Below are positions 1 to 11,763 of a stretch of DNA of 64,000 bases, one piece after another; within the stretch, counting starts at the first letter, position 1, and the number at the start of each line of letters is the position of its first letter. A program made the translations under genes and the position numbers. This DNA comes from Nemertoderma westbladi. Lineage: Eukaryota; Xenacoelomorpha; Nemertodermatida; Nemertodermatidae. Below the pieces are notes generated by a model. The model was not told the DNA's origin. It saw nothing but the letters and a program-made list of their open reading frames with translations, and did no database searches. Location of the stretch: positions 310,001-374,000 of the forward strand of contig JAUCBJ010007289.1 of NCBI GenBank assembly GCA_032718475.1. Reading direction: 5' to 3'.

Positions 1-809
1 CAGTGCGCCCGCTGCGCCTACCGGTACCTTTAGCCCTCTATGCTAAAACAAATAGCTACCGTATCGGCGCATGCATTCGCAAACAGTCTGACAGTTGAAG
101 GGAAAATCCTTGTTAGGATTTGCTACATCGCAAAGATTAATGAAATCGAAGTCAATCTAAGCAGTAATCATTATTCAAAAGAACAGAAATCAGTATTTTT
201 TTTGCAGTTTATGACATACAGAATTAACGAGAAATGACAAGCAAGAAGATCAAAAAACATTAAATCAACTAACATAGAAAAACTGTACTGCTGTACTGGT
301 GTACTGGCATACACTGACAAACACTGAACAAAATATAGGTATGATGCAATAATTATCTCATTGGTCCAACAATCCCTCCCACCATTAGACTAACCTAAAA
401 CAGCTGGGCCAATGGGGAAGCTGGATTGTGATCCCTTTCGCCCCATTTCACAAATTATTACCATATATGGTAATGAAATATGTCCCGGTGGGCTTATAGG
501 TTTGTGGCCGTAACATTAATTTCGCGATTATTAAAGCACATTTTAGGCGTTATTTTAGCACAAACATCGATTTATAGGGAAATGTAAATAAAATTAGATA
601 TTGGATTCATATTTTGTTTTTAAAGAATTTTGCCACCGCAAATGAATATATCAGGGTTACATTAAAAAAATTACGTAAATAGGGCTACATACTGTATAAA
701 ATCGACTGAATATAAAATGAACTTGTGTATTTTTTATTTACCCTATCTAATTATTACGGTTGCACATCAATACGCACTTATCTAACTTATTTTATACTGT
801 ATAATAATG
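1..809 (+). repeat. Dispersed repeat, left copy (inverted relative of 61085-61930)
   Basis: No coding potential is convincing here. Read on the plus strand, this block matches the reverse complement of about 61930-61085 in the same order. The shared landmarks are a segment beginning TAGCCCTC near position 30, the GCGGCGCATGCA-like block near 70, a GATGCAATA block near 332, a perfect 18-bp palindrome at 457-474, and an AATTACGTA/TAGGGCTACATA block near 672. The match ends at a TAATAATGG-like edge near 805, exactly where LINE reverse-transcriptase coding begins. The left end runs off the window. It could be an LTR, a promoter-bearing repeat or part of a larger element; I cannot tell which. Confidence 0.6.
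457..474. promoter_or_regulatory. 18-bp palindrome with perfect CArg-box core
   Basis: ATTACCATATATGGTAAT is a perfect palindrome whose centre CCATATATGG fits the CC(A/T)6GG consensus for SRF/MADS factors. The identical 18 bp recur at 61387-61404 in the inverted copy of the same repeat, although the surrounding sequence has diverged, which suggests constraint. Actual binding is inference. Confidence 0.35.
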
Positions 810-2137
810 GTTCTTTTCGGGGAATCTCATTGATCTCGATTGCTGCAAAGCTATACAATAGGTTTCTATTAAATCGCATCAGGGATCCCATTGAGAGACT
901 GCTCCGTGGAAATCAGAATGGGTTCCGTAAAGGTCGTGGGACCATGGAGCCCATTTTGGCACTTAGAAGGATAATTGAAGAATTATCAAAAAAGAAAGAC
1001 AGGCATCTGGCTGTTGTCTTTGTTGACTTCTTCAAGGCCTTTGATTCAGTCTCTCGCTCACGTATGTTCAGCATACTTTCATTATATGGGATTCCTGATG
1101 AAATTATTGCAGCAATGAGATCAGTATACGATGGTTCGACAACATTTGTGTCTACTGTTGACGGTGACACAGAACCATTTGAAGTGTTATGGGGCGTCGT
1201 CCAAGGAGACACACTTGCACCATTCTCGTTCATTATTGTGGTTGACTATGTTCTACGCATGTCCTTAGATCATCATAATGATGATGGGGTGATGATAACT
1301 CCACCTACTGGCTCCAGAGGTCGAGGAAATCCTGCCAAATACCTAACTGATCTAGACTTTGCTGATGACTTAGGAGTACTCTCAGAATCATTAGAGGGAG
1401 CCCAACGGCTCCTCAGCTCATTAGAACATGCTGCTTCTAGTGTTGGTCTTTTTATTAACTCCAGAAAGACCAAAATGTTGACAGTTAACTTTGAAAGTCC
1501 TCAGCAAGTCTCTGATCGGATGAGCATAAGCTCAAAGGATGGTATGCTTGAGCATGTGGACGACTTCTGTTACCTGAGATCATGGATCCGGAAGTCAGGT
1601 GAGGACCTTCGAATACGTAAGGGAAAGGCATGGGCAGTCTTGAATAGGCTTTCCAGGATTTGGAAGTCACCGAGAATTAATCGGAAACTTAAGGTCCGAT
1701 TATTTAGAGCAGCAGTAGTTCCGGTACTCCTTTACTGGAGTCCATGCTGGGCTCTAACTGCTGAGGAGAACAAATCTCTGGATGGCACATTCACAAGAAT
1801 GCTACGTCTGGTTCATTGTGTCACGTACAATGCACACATCTCCAACCAGACACTATATAACATTGGAGGTGTCTCATTGGTTCCCCCAAGCTTGACACTA
1901 GAACAAAATCGCCTCCGCTTTGCAGGACATTGCTTTCGCCGTGAGGACCAGCCGGTGCATAGTCTTGTACTTTGGCAGCCTCATGGAGTGAATAAGCATG
2001 GTAGACAGCCCATGACTTTCTTGAGACGCATCTTAAAGGACACTGGCCTTGAAGATGCGGATGATCTAGCAAATGTCATGCGTGATAGGGAGTTGTGGCG
2101 GTGCAATTTTGTTGACAAGCCGGCACAGCATTCTTAA
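809..2137 (+). pseudogene. 5'-truncated LINE reverse transcriptase
   Basis: An open frame covers the non-LTR reverse transcriptase core. It starts abruptly at the RGISLIS block at the fingers/palm, so the endonuclease and N-terminal RT parts are missing. The palm A motif reads VVFVDFFKAFDS, the region before motif C reads VVQGDTLAPF, and the catalytic motif C is FADD. The C-terminal part keeps the RLRFAGHCFRRED and HGVNKHGRQP blocks typical of LINE RT thumb and tail regions. The frame has no stop but lacks a proper start, so it is a 5'-truncated copy typical of target-primed reverse transcription. The clade is not assigned. Its 5' edge coincides with the end of the flanking repeat. Confidence 0.85.
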
Positions 2138-2666
2138 AAATGCAGCTGCAATGCGGCATGCCGATCCTAGTATGCGGATGATCTAGCACATGTCATAGGT
2201 GATAGGGAATTGTGGCGGCGCAATTTTGTCGACAAGCCGGTACAGCATTCTTAAAAATGCAGCTGCAATGCAGCATGCCGATCCTAGTAGTAAACAGATG
2301 TTAAAATACATATAGTAGTATACAATAGTACAAGCCAACAGCTATCATTAAATAATAATAATAATATATATAATATTAATGCATATTCAAGGTAAATGGT
2401 CGAAGTATTGCTTTCGCCGTGAGGACCAGCCAGTGCATAATCTTGTACTTTGGCAGCCTCATGGAGTGAATAAGCATGGTGGACAGCCCATGACTTTCTT
2501 GAGACGCATCTTAAAGGACACTGGCCTTAAAGATGCGGATGATCTAGCAAATGTCATGGGTGATAGGGAGTTGTGGCGGTGCAATTTTGTTGACAAGCCG
2601 GCACAGCATTCTTAAAAATGCAGCTGCAATGCAGCATGCCGATCCTAGTAGTAGTAGTAGTAGTCG
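2138..2666 (+). repeat. LINE 3' end in three partial tandem copies, (AGT)n tail
   Basis: The last ~110-190 bp of the LINE are repeated. After the stop at 2137, the block from GATGCGGATGATCTAGCA to GCCGATCCTAG recurs at about 2174-2284. A longer copy starting at the CTTTCGCCGTGAGGACC block recurs at 2408-2650. The outermost copy ends in an AGT microsatellite (about 2646-2664). Simple-sequence 3' tails are common in several LINE clades. The repeats may be successive 5'-truncated insertions at the same tail or unequal exchange. Confidence 0.75.
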
Positions 2667-2871
2667 AAGTATTGTTTTATCTTTACAAAAACCAAGATTT
2701 TATCAGCTAACTTACCTACCATCCAATTATACCAATAACTATCCAATTTATTTTCAAGATAATTGCCCTTTTTATTGTTTGCATTTTATATAAATATAGA
2801 ATGGTGGTCGTTCTAACAATAGCAGCCAACCTTCTTTACTTCACCCATCAACCCTCACTTAAACGTAAACT

Positions 2872-3464
2872 TTATTGTATAAATTGGGACCAACCTTGAA
2901 TCAGTATTTTCATTTCAACCATTTCAACTGGGTTATTCCCAGATAGGCTATACCATCTAGGTCCTTTATTATCTAACGCTCCGTATAATCCATTGAGGTT
3001 GGAGTGCTGACACCCATTGTGCCACCACGCACCTTTATGCAGCTGTGCGCAGTTACCATCTAACTTGTTATCTAAATCGTTGTCATATGTTGTAAATGCC
3101 ATTCCATTGTGGGTGTGTGTGTTGGTCAGCGAATCGCCGGCAGTAGAATCCTGGTTGTATCCAGATACCTTTAGCTCATAGTTGGTGTCAGCAGATAGAA
3201 CTTCAAAGGATGAATATTCTGCATAACTTACGATATCATTGTAGCAAAGTTCTACTCTAAGTTGAACTCCTCCCTGGGTGAGCTGGTGAATGTTTTCGAG
3301 GCCAAGCCAAAACTCGTTGTTTATGTCTCCGAACCCAGCTATGTATTCATCCCAATTTCTATAGAAATCAACAATCCCATTCATTCTTCGTTGAATGACG
3401 ATCCATTGATCTCCTTGTTGATCGTCGTAACGAAGATAACCGTTGAGACTGTTTACAGTGGCAT
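2872..3464 (-). pseudogene. Fibrinogen-related domain exon, copy 1, 5' end replaced
   Basis: The minus strand encodes most of a fibrinogen C-terminal-like domain (ficolin/tenascin type). It runs from NGYLRYDDQQGDQW through IQRRMNGIVDFYRNWDEY, FWLGLENIH, the Ca-site-like YDNDLDNKLDGNCAQ and the GAWWHNGC block to WSQFIQ and a stop. The stop overlaps an AATAAA signal. Compared with copy 2 (13203-13834), identity is high but homology stops abruptly near 3464. The first ~14 codons and the splice acceptor are absent, and a BEL/Pao fragment on the other strand abuts the break. A short CA/TG expansion inserts residues near the middle (THTH). Probably a broken tandem duplicate, although an upstream exon joined by another acceptor cannot be excluded. 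Confidence 0.8.
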
Positions 3465-3469
3465 TGAGA

Positions 3470-4309
3470 AGGCAAATGTGGCTCGAAAACCACACGTGGG
3501 ATGATCCACTTAAGGGAGAACTGCTAAAGAAGTGGATGAAATGGGAAGATTCTCTACCATCCATCGAGAACTTTAAGATTTCCCGTTCATATTTTGGTCA
3601 CATTCTCCCCACGTATTCCTATCAACTCCATGTGTTTGGAGACGCCAGCGATATGGGAATAGGTATAGTAGCCTACCTGAGGGTTGAAACTCTGGATGGA
3701 ATTAAGGTTGCCTTGGTCGCCTCTAAGGCCCAAATAAACAACAAACTACGAGTTACTAGAGAGGAGTTAAAAGTGGCTATATATGCTACAGCCATCGGCC
3801 GGAATGTAACAGAACAGATCGACTATCCACTGGAGAAAACTGTCTATTGGACTGATGCTTTACTCGTTCTGGAGTATATAACAAATGAAGTCTGTCAGTT
3901 CAGCGTCTTCGTTACCAACAGAGTAGCCATTATACTTAGTCGCTCAAATATAGATCAATGGAGACATTGCCCTGGGACGATTAATCCAGCTGACATCGCC
4001 TCTAGAGGAGCAACTCCTCAAGAACTGATAGATACTCCAGACTGGTTAGGTGGACCCGACTTCCTGAGTAAAGAAGAGGAGGAATGGCCCCCTCATCTCA
4101 CCATGGCGGAGATTAGACAAGCCAAGGGAGCGGAGAAAGTCAAACCTAAAACCCGGACGAGTAAATCAAAGTTATTTAAACCCGTGATAGATCTGTCTGT
4201 ACTACACACCTCCGGGGACGACGCTGTGGATCTAAACTCACCCAATACGACTAGATCCGTTATAGAAATCAGGGAAAGAGACTGGAAATCTGAAACACCA
4301 GATAGTTAG
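3470..4309 (+). pseudogene. BEL/Pao pol fragment (RNase H region)
   Basis: The plus strand encodes 280 codons closely matching the RNase H-like part of the element A polyprotein. It begins at MWLENHTWDDPLKGELLKKW and includes LHVFGDASDMGIGIVAYL (first catalytic Asp), VYWTDALLVLEY and the INPADIASRGATPQEL block. It stops shortly before the integrase zinc domain. No LTR, RT or integrase accompanies it, so both ends are internal to the element. Its left end abuts the fibrinogen exon and its right end abuts an inverted-repeat unit. The frame is intact over its length, so the transfer is fairly recent. Confidence 0.85.
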
Positions 4310-4315
4310 GGCTAC

Positions 4316-5512
4316 GGTATATGTGTGGCTGGCCACGAGAAAAGGGACCTTATGTCACCGGAGGTCGATTTTGAGTTATTAGGCCTATGAGATGCAGAAT
4401 TTTCCAGAGATTTTAACAAAAAAAACTGTGTCTCAATATCTATTTCCAAAAAAAAGTTATAGCGATTTATGTGAAGGTGAATCGGGTAGCTCTTTTCAAA
4501 ATAATTTTTTTATTAAAAAAAAATGGAAAATATTAATAATATCATAGCAATTCTTACTATATAGCTAGGCAGCTCAATGTTATTCGGCTTTTTATACAAC
4601 TTTTAACACTTTGAAACTATTAATTGTTAATGAACTCTTTAAAAAAAAAATTTCAAAATTTTCAAAAAAACATTTATCCAAAAAATTTTTTTTTTTAATT
4701 TAAAATTTTTTCCAAAAAAGATAATTTTTTTTCAAAAAAATTGTTTTTTTACAAAATTTAAAATTATTCGTATTTTTAATTCTTTATTGGGAATGTTGTA
4801 GATGTTTGTCCACCTTGTCCCACCCATATCGTAGAAGGTGTCTAGAAAATTTCAAAACAAACGGACAGGAATTAACAAAATGACAAGCAATTTACATTTT
4901 AGAACATTATCGTGCCCTATCGGCAGACAATTGATAATTACAGTCTAGGATTAATTCTCCAGTATAATTTTATATTGTAGAAGGTTTCTACAAAATTTCA
5001 AAACAAACGGACAGGAATTAAGAAAATGACAAGCAATTTACATTCTCGAACATTATCGCCCCCTAGCGGAAGACTATTGGAAATTACAGTCTGGGATTCA
5101 TTCTTCAGTGTCAATTAATATCGCAGTAGGTGCTTACAAATTTTCAGAACCAACGAACAGAAATTAACAAAATGACAGCCATATTGCATTTAAAAAATAA
5201 CTGTAGGCCTACAGTACCTACATATTACAGTTAGTACAATTTTATTACAGACCTAAATTCAGACATGAAAACCCTAAAACAGTGGGATATACAATACTGC
5301 AACATGTTATATTGCTTCCTGTAATCCGTTATTTCCTAGGTATATTGAATATCAGAACCAATTTGAATTTCCCTCATCGTTTTATACATTTCTAAATCGA
5401 TAATCCAATTAAATTTGTTCAAAAATAGAGGGAAACTTTAAACGCGATTATCTCAGAATCAGGTTTTGCGACATAAGGTCCCTTTTCTCGTGGCCAGCCA
5501 CATGTGTAGTCT
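4316..5512. repeat. Inverted-repeat unit with internal 145-bp tandem repeats
   Basis: Arms of about 33 nt face each other at 4321-4356 and 5470-5502 (core GGCCACGAGAAAAGGGACCT on the left, reverse complement on the right), and weaker similarity extends ~35 nt inward. Between them lies a very A/T-rich stretch (4400-4790, many poly-A and poly-T runs). It is followed by 2.4 tandem copies of a ~145-bp unit starting at about 4830, 4976 and 5121 and carrying ACAAGCAATTTACAT. No ORF for a transposase is seen. It resembles a non-autonomous foldback or MITE-like unit. Confidence 0.5.
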
Positions 5513-5751
5513 TTACCACCCTTGTACTCTAGCGACCTTCCAGAGAATTTGTTAGTTAGGTGTATAGTTGATTTGCATGCGTCTGGAACAGTTAGCACTT
5601 TGGACGAAAAAGAGCACGTTAGCGTTTCAAGTGCTTTGCCGGTATACACAATACATGTGTGTGTCGAAAGCCATAAATGTCGGAAGCCATAATCTAAATT
5701 AATATCTTCAGCTAAATTGTATGCTTGAGTCATTTTGAACGGTCTCTCCAT
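5419..5751 (-). CDS. Hypothetical 110-codon ORF, doubtful
   Basis: An ATG-initiated open frame of 110 codons on the minus strand. I recognise no family. It has four cysteines in a plausible extracellular spacing and a GWPREKGPY segment, but that segment overlaps the right arm of the inverted repeat at 5470-5502, whose other copy at 4321 is not open. It may be a fragment of an exon captured by the repeat or simply a chance ORF. Confidence 0.15.
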   Translation of the reverse strand: MERPFKMTQAYNLAEDINLDYGFRHLWLSTHTCIVYTGKALETLTCSFSSKVLTVPDACKSTIHLTNKFSGRSLEYKGGKDYTCGWPREKGPYVAKPDSEIIAFKVSLYF

Positions 5752-6289
5752 GGAAATTAATTATTTAGCACCCTACGATTAAAGTTATTTTGCACAGAAA
5801 TTAGATATCTGGAATCCATGTACCCCATTCCATTATAGTTTTTTATGTTTTCAAGTGATTTGCGTTAATAAAGGTATTTTTCATTGATTTAAATATAATT
5901 AACATTGTAAATTCATAGGCTGATTCCATTCTCCACCATAGAGCCTAAGGCATGGCAAGGGCAGCCGTGCCCAATAATATTTCTTGAAGCAAGCTAAAGT
6001 CATTGACTAAGCCAGTGCCTAGGCTAGCACACAAGGACATAACTGTAGTAGTCTTGTAGAAGAAATAGTGCTCCTTCAATACATCTCAACAGACATCAAT
6101 TCATTTGCCTGTGCCTACCATAACATAACATGTATCCTTGATTTCCAATCACCTCTCACCACAATTATTATTAGTAATTAAAAGTTTCAATTCGGTTTGT
6201 CTTTCCGTTATCTGGTTATTCAGTTATTGCATTATTAATAAATAAATGTTTTAAAATATATCTTACGAAATATGGTTAATAATTAAAAC
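5752..6289. other. Non-coding, nothing recognised
   Basis: I see only A/T-rich sequence without a supported ORF, RNA gene or repeat unit. The last bases lead into the 142-bp minisatellite. Confidence 0.5.
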
Positions 6290-7540
6290 TTGTCGCTAAC
6301 ATTCTCGCTATGGGGGTGCTGATTACATTTCTGATGTCAGTTTTCACGTTTACATAAATCTAGTCTGTCTGTCTGTCGGTCATTCTGTTAGTCAGTGTGT
6401 CAAAACATAAAAAATAATTCAAATTAACTAACATTCTCGCTATGGGGGTTTTAAGGGGTGCTGATTTCATTTCTGATGTCAGTTTTCAGGTTTACATAAA
6501 TATAGTCTGTCTGTTTGTCGATCTTTCTGTCAGTCAGTCAGTCTGTCAAAACTTAAAAAAGAATACAAACTAACTAACATTCTTGTTGTTGAGGTTTTAA
6601 TGGGTGCTGATTTCATTTCAGATGTCAGTTTTCACGTTTAATAAATATAGTTTGTCTGGCTGTCGGTCTTTCTGTCAGTCAGTCTGTCAAAACTTAAAAA
6701 AGAATACAAACTAACTAACATTCTCGTTATGGGGGTTTAATGGGTGCTGATTTCATTTCAGATGTCAGTTTTCACGTTTAATAAATCTAGTCTGTCTGGC
6801 TGTCGGTCTTTCTGTCAGTCAGTCTGTCAAAACTTAAAAAAGAATACTAACTAACTAACATTCTCGTTGTGGGGGTTTTAATGGGTGCTGATTTCATTTC
6901 AGATGTCAGTTTTCACGTTTAATAAATCTAGTCTGTCTGGCTGTCGGTCTTTCTGTCAGTCAGTCTCTAAAAACTTAAAAAAGAATACAAACTAACTAAC
7001 ATTCTCGCGGTGGGGGTTTTAATGGGTGCTGATTTCATTTCAGATGTCAGTTTTCACGTTTAATAAATCTGGTCTGTCTGGCTGTCGGTCTTTCTGTCAG
7101 TCAATCTGTCAAAACTCAAAAAATAATACAAACTAACTAACAATCTCGTTATGGGGGTTTTAATGGGTGCTGATTTCATTTCAGATGTCAGTTTTCGCGT
7201 TTAATAAATATAGTCTGTCTGGGTGTCGGTCTTTCTGTCAGTCAGTCTGTCAAAACTTAAAAAAGTATACTAACTAACCAACATTCCCGGTTTGGGTTTT
7301 TAAGGGGTGCTGATTTCATTTCTGATGTCAGTTTTCAGGTTTACATAAATATAATCTGTCTGTTTGTCGGTCTATCGGTCTTTCTGTCAGTCAGTCAGTC
7401 TGTCAAAACTTAAAAAAGAATACAAACTAACTAACATTCTCGTTATGGGGGTTTTAATGGGTGCTGATTTCATTTCAGATGTCAGTTTTCACGTTTAATA
7501 AATATAGTCTGTCTGTCTGTCGGTCTTACTGTCAGTCTGT
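6290..7540. repeat. Minisatellite, ~142-bp unit, nine copies
   Basis: Nine direct copies begin with an AACATTCTCG-like start at about 6298, 6431, 6577, 6718, 6858, 7000, 7139, 7281 and 7434. Each contains GATGTCAGTTTTCACGTTTA and a CTGTC/GGTC-rich block with tandem GTCAGTCAGTCTGTC. Divergence between copies is low in the middle of the array and higher at the ends, the usual pattern of array turnover. There is no coding potential. Confidence 0.9.
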
Positions 7541-7673
7541 ACTACTGTACTGTGGTTGGCATTACGCCATATACCTAACATTGATAATACAGTCTACAAT
7601 ACAGCCTATCTACAGTACAGAATGGATTTTTTCCCATGAAGAGCACTAAATGTCTTTAATACTGTCCACCAGT

Positions 7674-8916
7674 CCACGAAGCTAAGGAAAATCAACTACT
7701 TTCGCTAAGAAAGATTTTCCTTAGCTGAGATGGTGTATTCATAGTGGGCTATTTTACTTGTATGGGGCAGATTTGGGGTTTTTTGGTCGGGGAAAAAACT
7801 AGCCTTTAAAAGTACCCTGAAATTTTGCATGTATATACAACTCATCAAGGCGCGTCGTGTGGGATGGGTCTCATCTCCAGGAAAAATCTGGTTTCATGGC
7901 AACGGACTTAGAAAAAAGTCTATGTATTTCAAGTCAATATTTGTAACTCTATTTGTAGGAAAACTATAATACATATAAACTAGGGGTTTCTCAACACAAC
8001 TATAAGGTCCATAGCAGAGCCGATTGAGGTTAAATAGAAAATCCAGTTACCTTGGCAACCGGGCTAAACAGATGTTAAAATTTTTAAAATGTTAATTTGA
8101 AGCCTAAGGTTAAGGTTTGATGACTTGGGACCAATCCCTACCCCCACTATATAACTTATTCTGCGTCCGAATTTGATTGTTCTATTTTGCAGTTACCTTG
8201 ACAACCGCTGAAAACAGATGTTTTTATACGAAAATTATTCATTTGTACATAGACTTCACGATAAAATTTTACGAAACTAGGTATGTGTTATCTGGACCAC
8301 TAGTTGGAACTTTTAGTGAAACTCAAAACATTCCAGAAATATCTAGTTACCATGGTAACTGTAGTTTTTTTAAAGTTATATATCATTCAAGTCTATAATC
8401 ATAACTCTATTTTTGGAGAAAAACTGTAATATATATAAACTTGGGGTTTTGCAACTCATCTATAAGGTCCATATCCATATACAAGCCGTTCGAAGTTAAT
8501 TAGAAAATCTATTTACCATAGCAACAAGAGTAAACAGATGTTAAAATTAATAAAATGATAATTTGAAGCACAATTTAATAGTATTATGACTTGGGACCAA
8601 CACCTACCCCCACTATATGACTTATTCTGCATCCGAATTACATTGTTCTATTTTTCAGTTTCCATGACAACCACTGCAAACAGATGCATTTTGATAGAAA
8701 ATCTGTAATTTGGACATAAACTACAATATTTTCTGAAACTCGATGTGTTATCTGAAAAACAATCTGGACTGAATCTTTTTTCAAAGGTAAAACCAACAGT
8801 TCCAGAGAACTCTAGTTTCCATGGGAATAGAAGTTATTTATTGGCAAATGCTACTAAACTAGGCTAAGCAACGAACCAAATTGTGGCCGTTTGTTTAATT
8901 TTCCTTAGCTTCGTGG
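7674..8916. mobile_element. TIR repeat copy 1 (~1.24 kb, non-coding)
   Basis: It begins CCACGAAGCTAAGGAAAAT and ends with the reverse complement, a 19-bp terminal inverted repeat. Just inside the left end lies a second hairpin (AAGGAAAATC pairing with GATTTTCCTT 31 bp later). The interior is two related ~460-bp halves, each carrying GACTTGGGACCA followed by CCCCCACTATAT and the GACAACC(A/G)CTG block, so the element arose by internal duplication. It encodes no transposase. The right flank GCATTTCCTTTAGGAAATGC is the same after all three copies, so the repeat unit may extend about 30 bp past the TIR. Confidence 0.75.
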
Positions 8917-9174
8917 TTGCATTTCCTTTAGGAAATGCCTTTCTAGTATACCTAGACCAAGAGCATTCCAATAAAACATGTATTCCAGCATGACGTCCAC
9001 TGCACGTCTTAGTGTTGTCCATGGTGACATGCACTGGACGTCATCGGCTCTAAGGGGTTAAGAAACACGGTCCCTACTTCGCCCTGTCGAGTCGACACCC
9101 CAGCCATTTTTCACCTATCCTTTTTTAGAGTTTTTAAATTTTTTTGGTATTGGTGAAAGTTCTAGAACATTAGT

Positions 9175-10414
9175 CCACGAAGCTAAGGAAAATCAACTAC
9201 TTTCGCTAAGAAAGATTTTCCTTAGCTGAGATGGTCTATTCATAGTGGGCTATTTTACTTGTGTGAGGCAGATTTGGTTTTTTTTGATCGGTGAAAAAAC
9301 TAGCCTTTAAAAGTACCCTGAAATTTTGCATGTATATACTACTCGTCGAGGCGCATCTTTTGGGCTGGGTCTCATATCCAGGAAAAATCTGGTTTCCATG
9401 GCAACGGACTTAGAAAAAAGTCTATGTATTTCAAGTCAATATCTATAACTCTATTTGTAGGAAAACTATAATAGATATAAACTTGGGGTTTCTCAACACA
9501 ACTATAAGGTCCATAGCAGAGCCGATTGAGGTTAAATAGAAAATCCAGTTACCCTGGCAACCGGGCTAAACAGATGTTAAAATTTATAAAATGTTAATTT
9601 GAAGCCTAAGGTTAAGGTGTTATGACTTGGGACCAACCCCTACCCCCACTATATAACTTATTCTGCATCCGAATTACATTGTTCTATTTTTCAGTTACCA
9701 TGACAACCGCTGGAAACAGATGTTTTTATTCAAAACTTATTCATTTGGACATAGACTTCACGATAAAATTTTACAAAACTGGGTATGTGTTATCTGGACC
9801 ACTGGTTGGAACTTTTAGTGAAACTTAAATTATTCCAGAAATTTAGTTACCATGGTAACTGTAGTTTATTAAACTCTATATCATTCAAATCTATATTGAT
9901 AACTCTATTTGTAGCAAAACTGTAATATATATAAACTTGGGGTTTTGCAACTCATCTATAAGATCCATATCCAAGCCGTTTGAGGTTAATTAGAAAATAC
10001 AGTTACCATAGCAACAAGTCTAAACAGATGTTAAAATTTATAAAATGATAATTTGAAGCACAAGATAATAGTATTATGACTTGGGACTAACCCCTACCCC
10101 CACTATATGACTTATTCTGCATCCAAATTACATTGTTCTATTTTTAAGTTTCCATGACAACCACTGCAAACAGATGCATTTTGATAGAAAATCGGTAATT
10201 TGGACATAAACTACAATATTTTCTGAAACTCAGTACATGTGTTATCTGAACCACAATCTGTACTGAATTTTTTTTCAAAGGTTAAAGCAACAGTTCCATC
10301 GAACTCTAGTTTCCATGGGAATAGAAGTTAATTATTGACAATTGCTACTAAACGAGGCTAAGCAAGCAACGAACCAAAGTGTGGCCGTTTGTTTAATTTT
10401 CCTTAGCTTCGTGG
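9175..10414. mobile_element. TIR repeat copy 2 (~1.24 kb, non-coding)
   Basis: Same 19-bp terminal inverted repeats, inner hairpin and two-half structure as the copy at 7674. It diverges from that copy by scattered substitutions and small indels. The 258 bp between copies 1 and 2 are unrelated to the repeat. No target duplication is evident because the right flank is constant between copies. Confidence 0.75.
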
Positions 10415-10530
10415 TTGCATTTCCTTTAGGAAATGCCTTTCTCGTAGATATGATTTTTATGATAGCTACCGGTAGTGTTTTTTTGCTAGCTGGTATTTTT
10501 AGAAATTATAAAGGTATTTTTAGAAATTAT

Positions 10531-11763
10531 CCACGAAGCTAAGGAAAATCAACTACTTTCGCTAAGAAAGATTTTCCTTAGCTGAGATGGTCTATTCATA
10601 GTGGGCTATTTTACTTGTGTGGGGCAGATTTGGTTTTTTTTGACCCCCGGCAAATCTAGCCTTTAAAAGTACCCTGAAATTTTGCATGTATATACTACTC
10701 GACGAGGCGCATCTTTTGGGCCGGGTCTCATTTCCAGGAAAAATCTGGTTTCCATGGCAACGGACTTCAAAAAAAAGTCTATGTATTTCAAGTCAATATT
10801 TATAACTCTATTTGTAGGAAAACTATAATAGATATAAACTTGGGGTTTCGCAACACAACTATAAGGTCCATAGCAGAGCCGATTGAGGTTAAATAGAAAA
10901 TCCAGTTACCTTGGCAACCGGGCTAAACAGATGTTAAAATTTTTAAAATGTTAATTTGAAGCCTAAGGTTAAGGTTTGATGACTTGGGACCAATCCCTAC
11001 CCCCACTATATAACTTATTCTGCGTCCGAATTTGATTGTTCTATTTTGCAGTTACCTTGACAACCGCTGAAAACAGATGTTTTTATACGAAAATTATTCA
11101 TTTGTACATAGACTTCACGATAAAATTTTACGAAACTAGGTATGTGTTATCTGGACCACTAGTTGGAACTTTTAGTGAAACTCAAAACATTCCAGAAATA
11201 TCTAGTTACCATGGTAACTGTAGTTTTTTTAAAGTTATATATCATTCAAGTCTATAATCATAACTCTATTTGGAGAAAAACTGTAATATATATAAACTTG
11301 GGGTTTTGCAACTCATCTATAAGGTCCATATACAAGCCGTTCGAAGTTAATTAGAAAATCTATTTACCATAGCAACAAGAGTAAACAGATGTTAAAATTA
11401 ATAAAATGATAATTTGAAGCACAATTTAATAGTATTATGACTTGGGACCAAGACCTACCCCCACTATATGACTTATTCTGCATCCGAATTACATTGTTCT
11501 ATTTTTCAGTTTCCATGACAACCACTGCAAACAGATGCATTTTGATAGAAAATCGGTAATTTGGACATAAACTCAATATTTTCAAAACTTGGTATGTGTT
11601 GAACCACAATCTGGACTGAATCTTTTTTCAAAGGTAAAACCAACAGTTCCAGAGAATTCTAGTTTCCATGGGAATATAAGTTATTTATTGGCAAATGCTA
11701 CTAAACTAGGCTAAGCAACAAACCAAATTGTGGCCCTTTGTTTAATTTTCCTTAGCTTCGTGG
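10531..11763. mobile_element. TIR repeat copy 3 (~1.23 kb, non-coding)
   Basis: Third copy in the same orientation. It is closer to copy 1 than to copy 2: a stretch of more than 200 bp at 11030-11260 is almost identical to 8171-8400, which suggests recent exchange or local duplication. Same termini and same constant right flank. Confidence 0.75.

Noticed and set aside
6290-7540. CRISPR-like array
   Set aside because: Direct repeats are ~142 bp with no unique spacers and the DNA is animal; it is a minisatellite.
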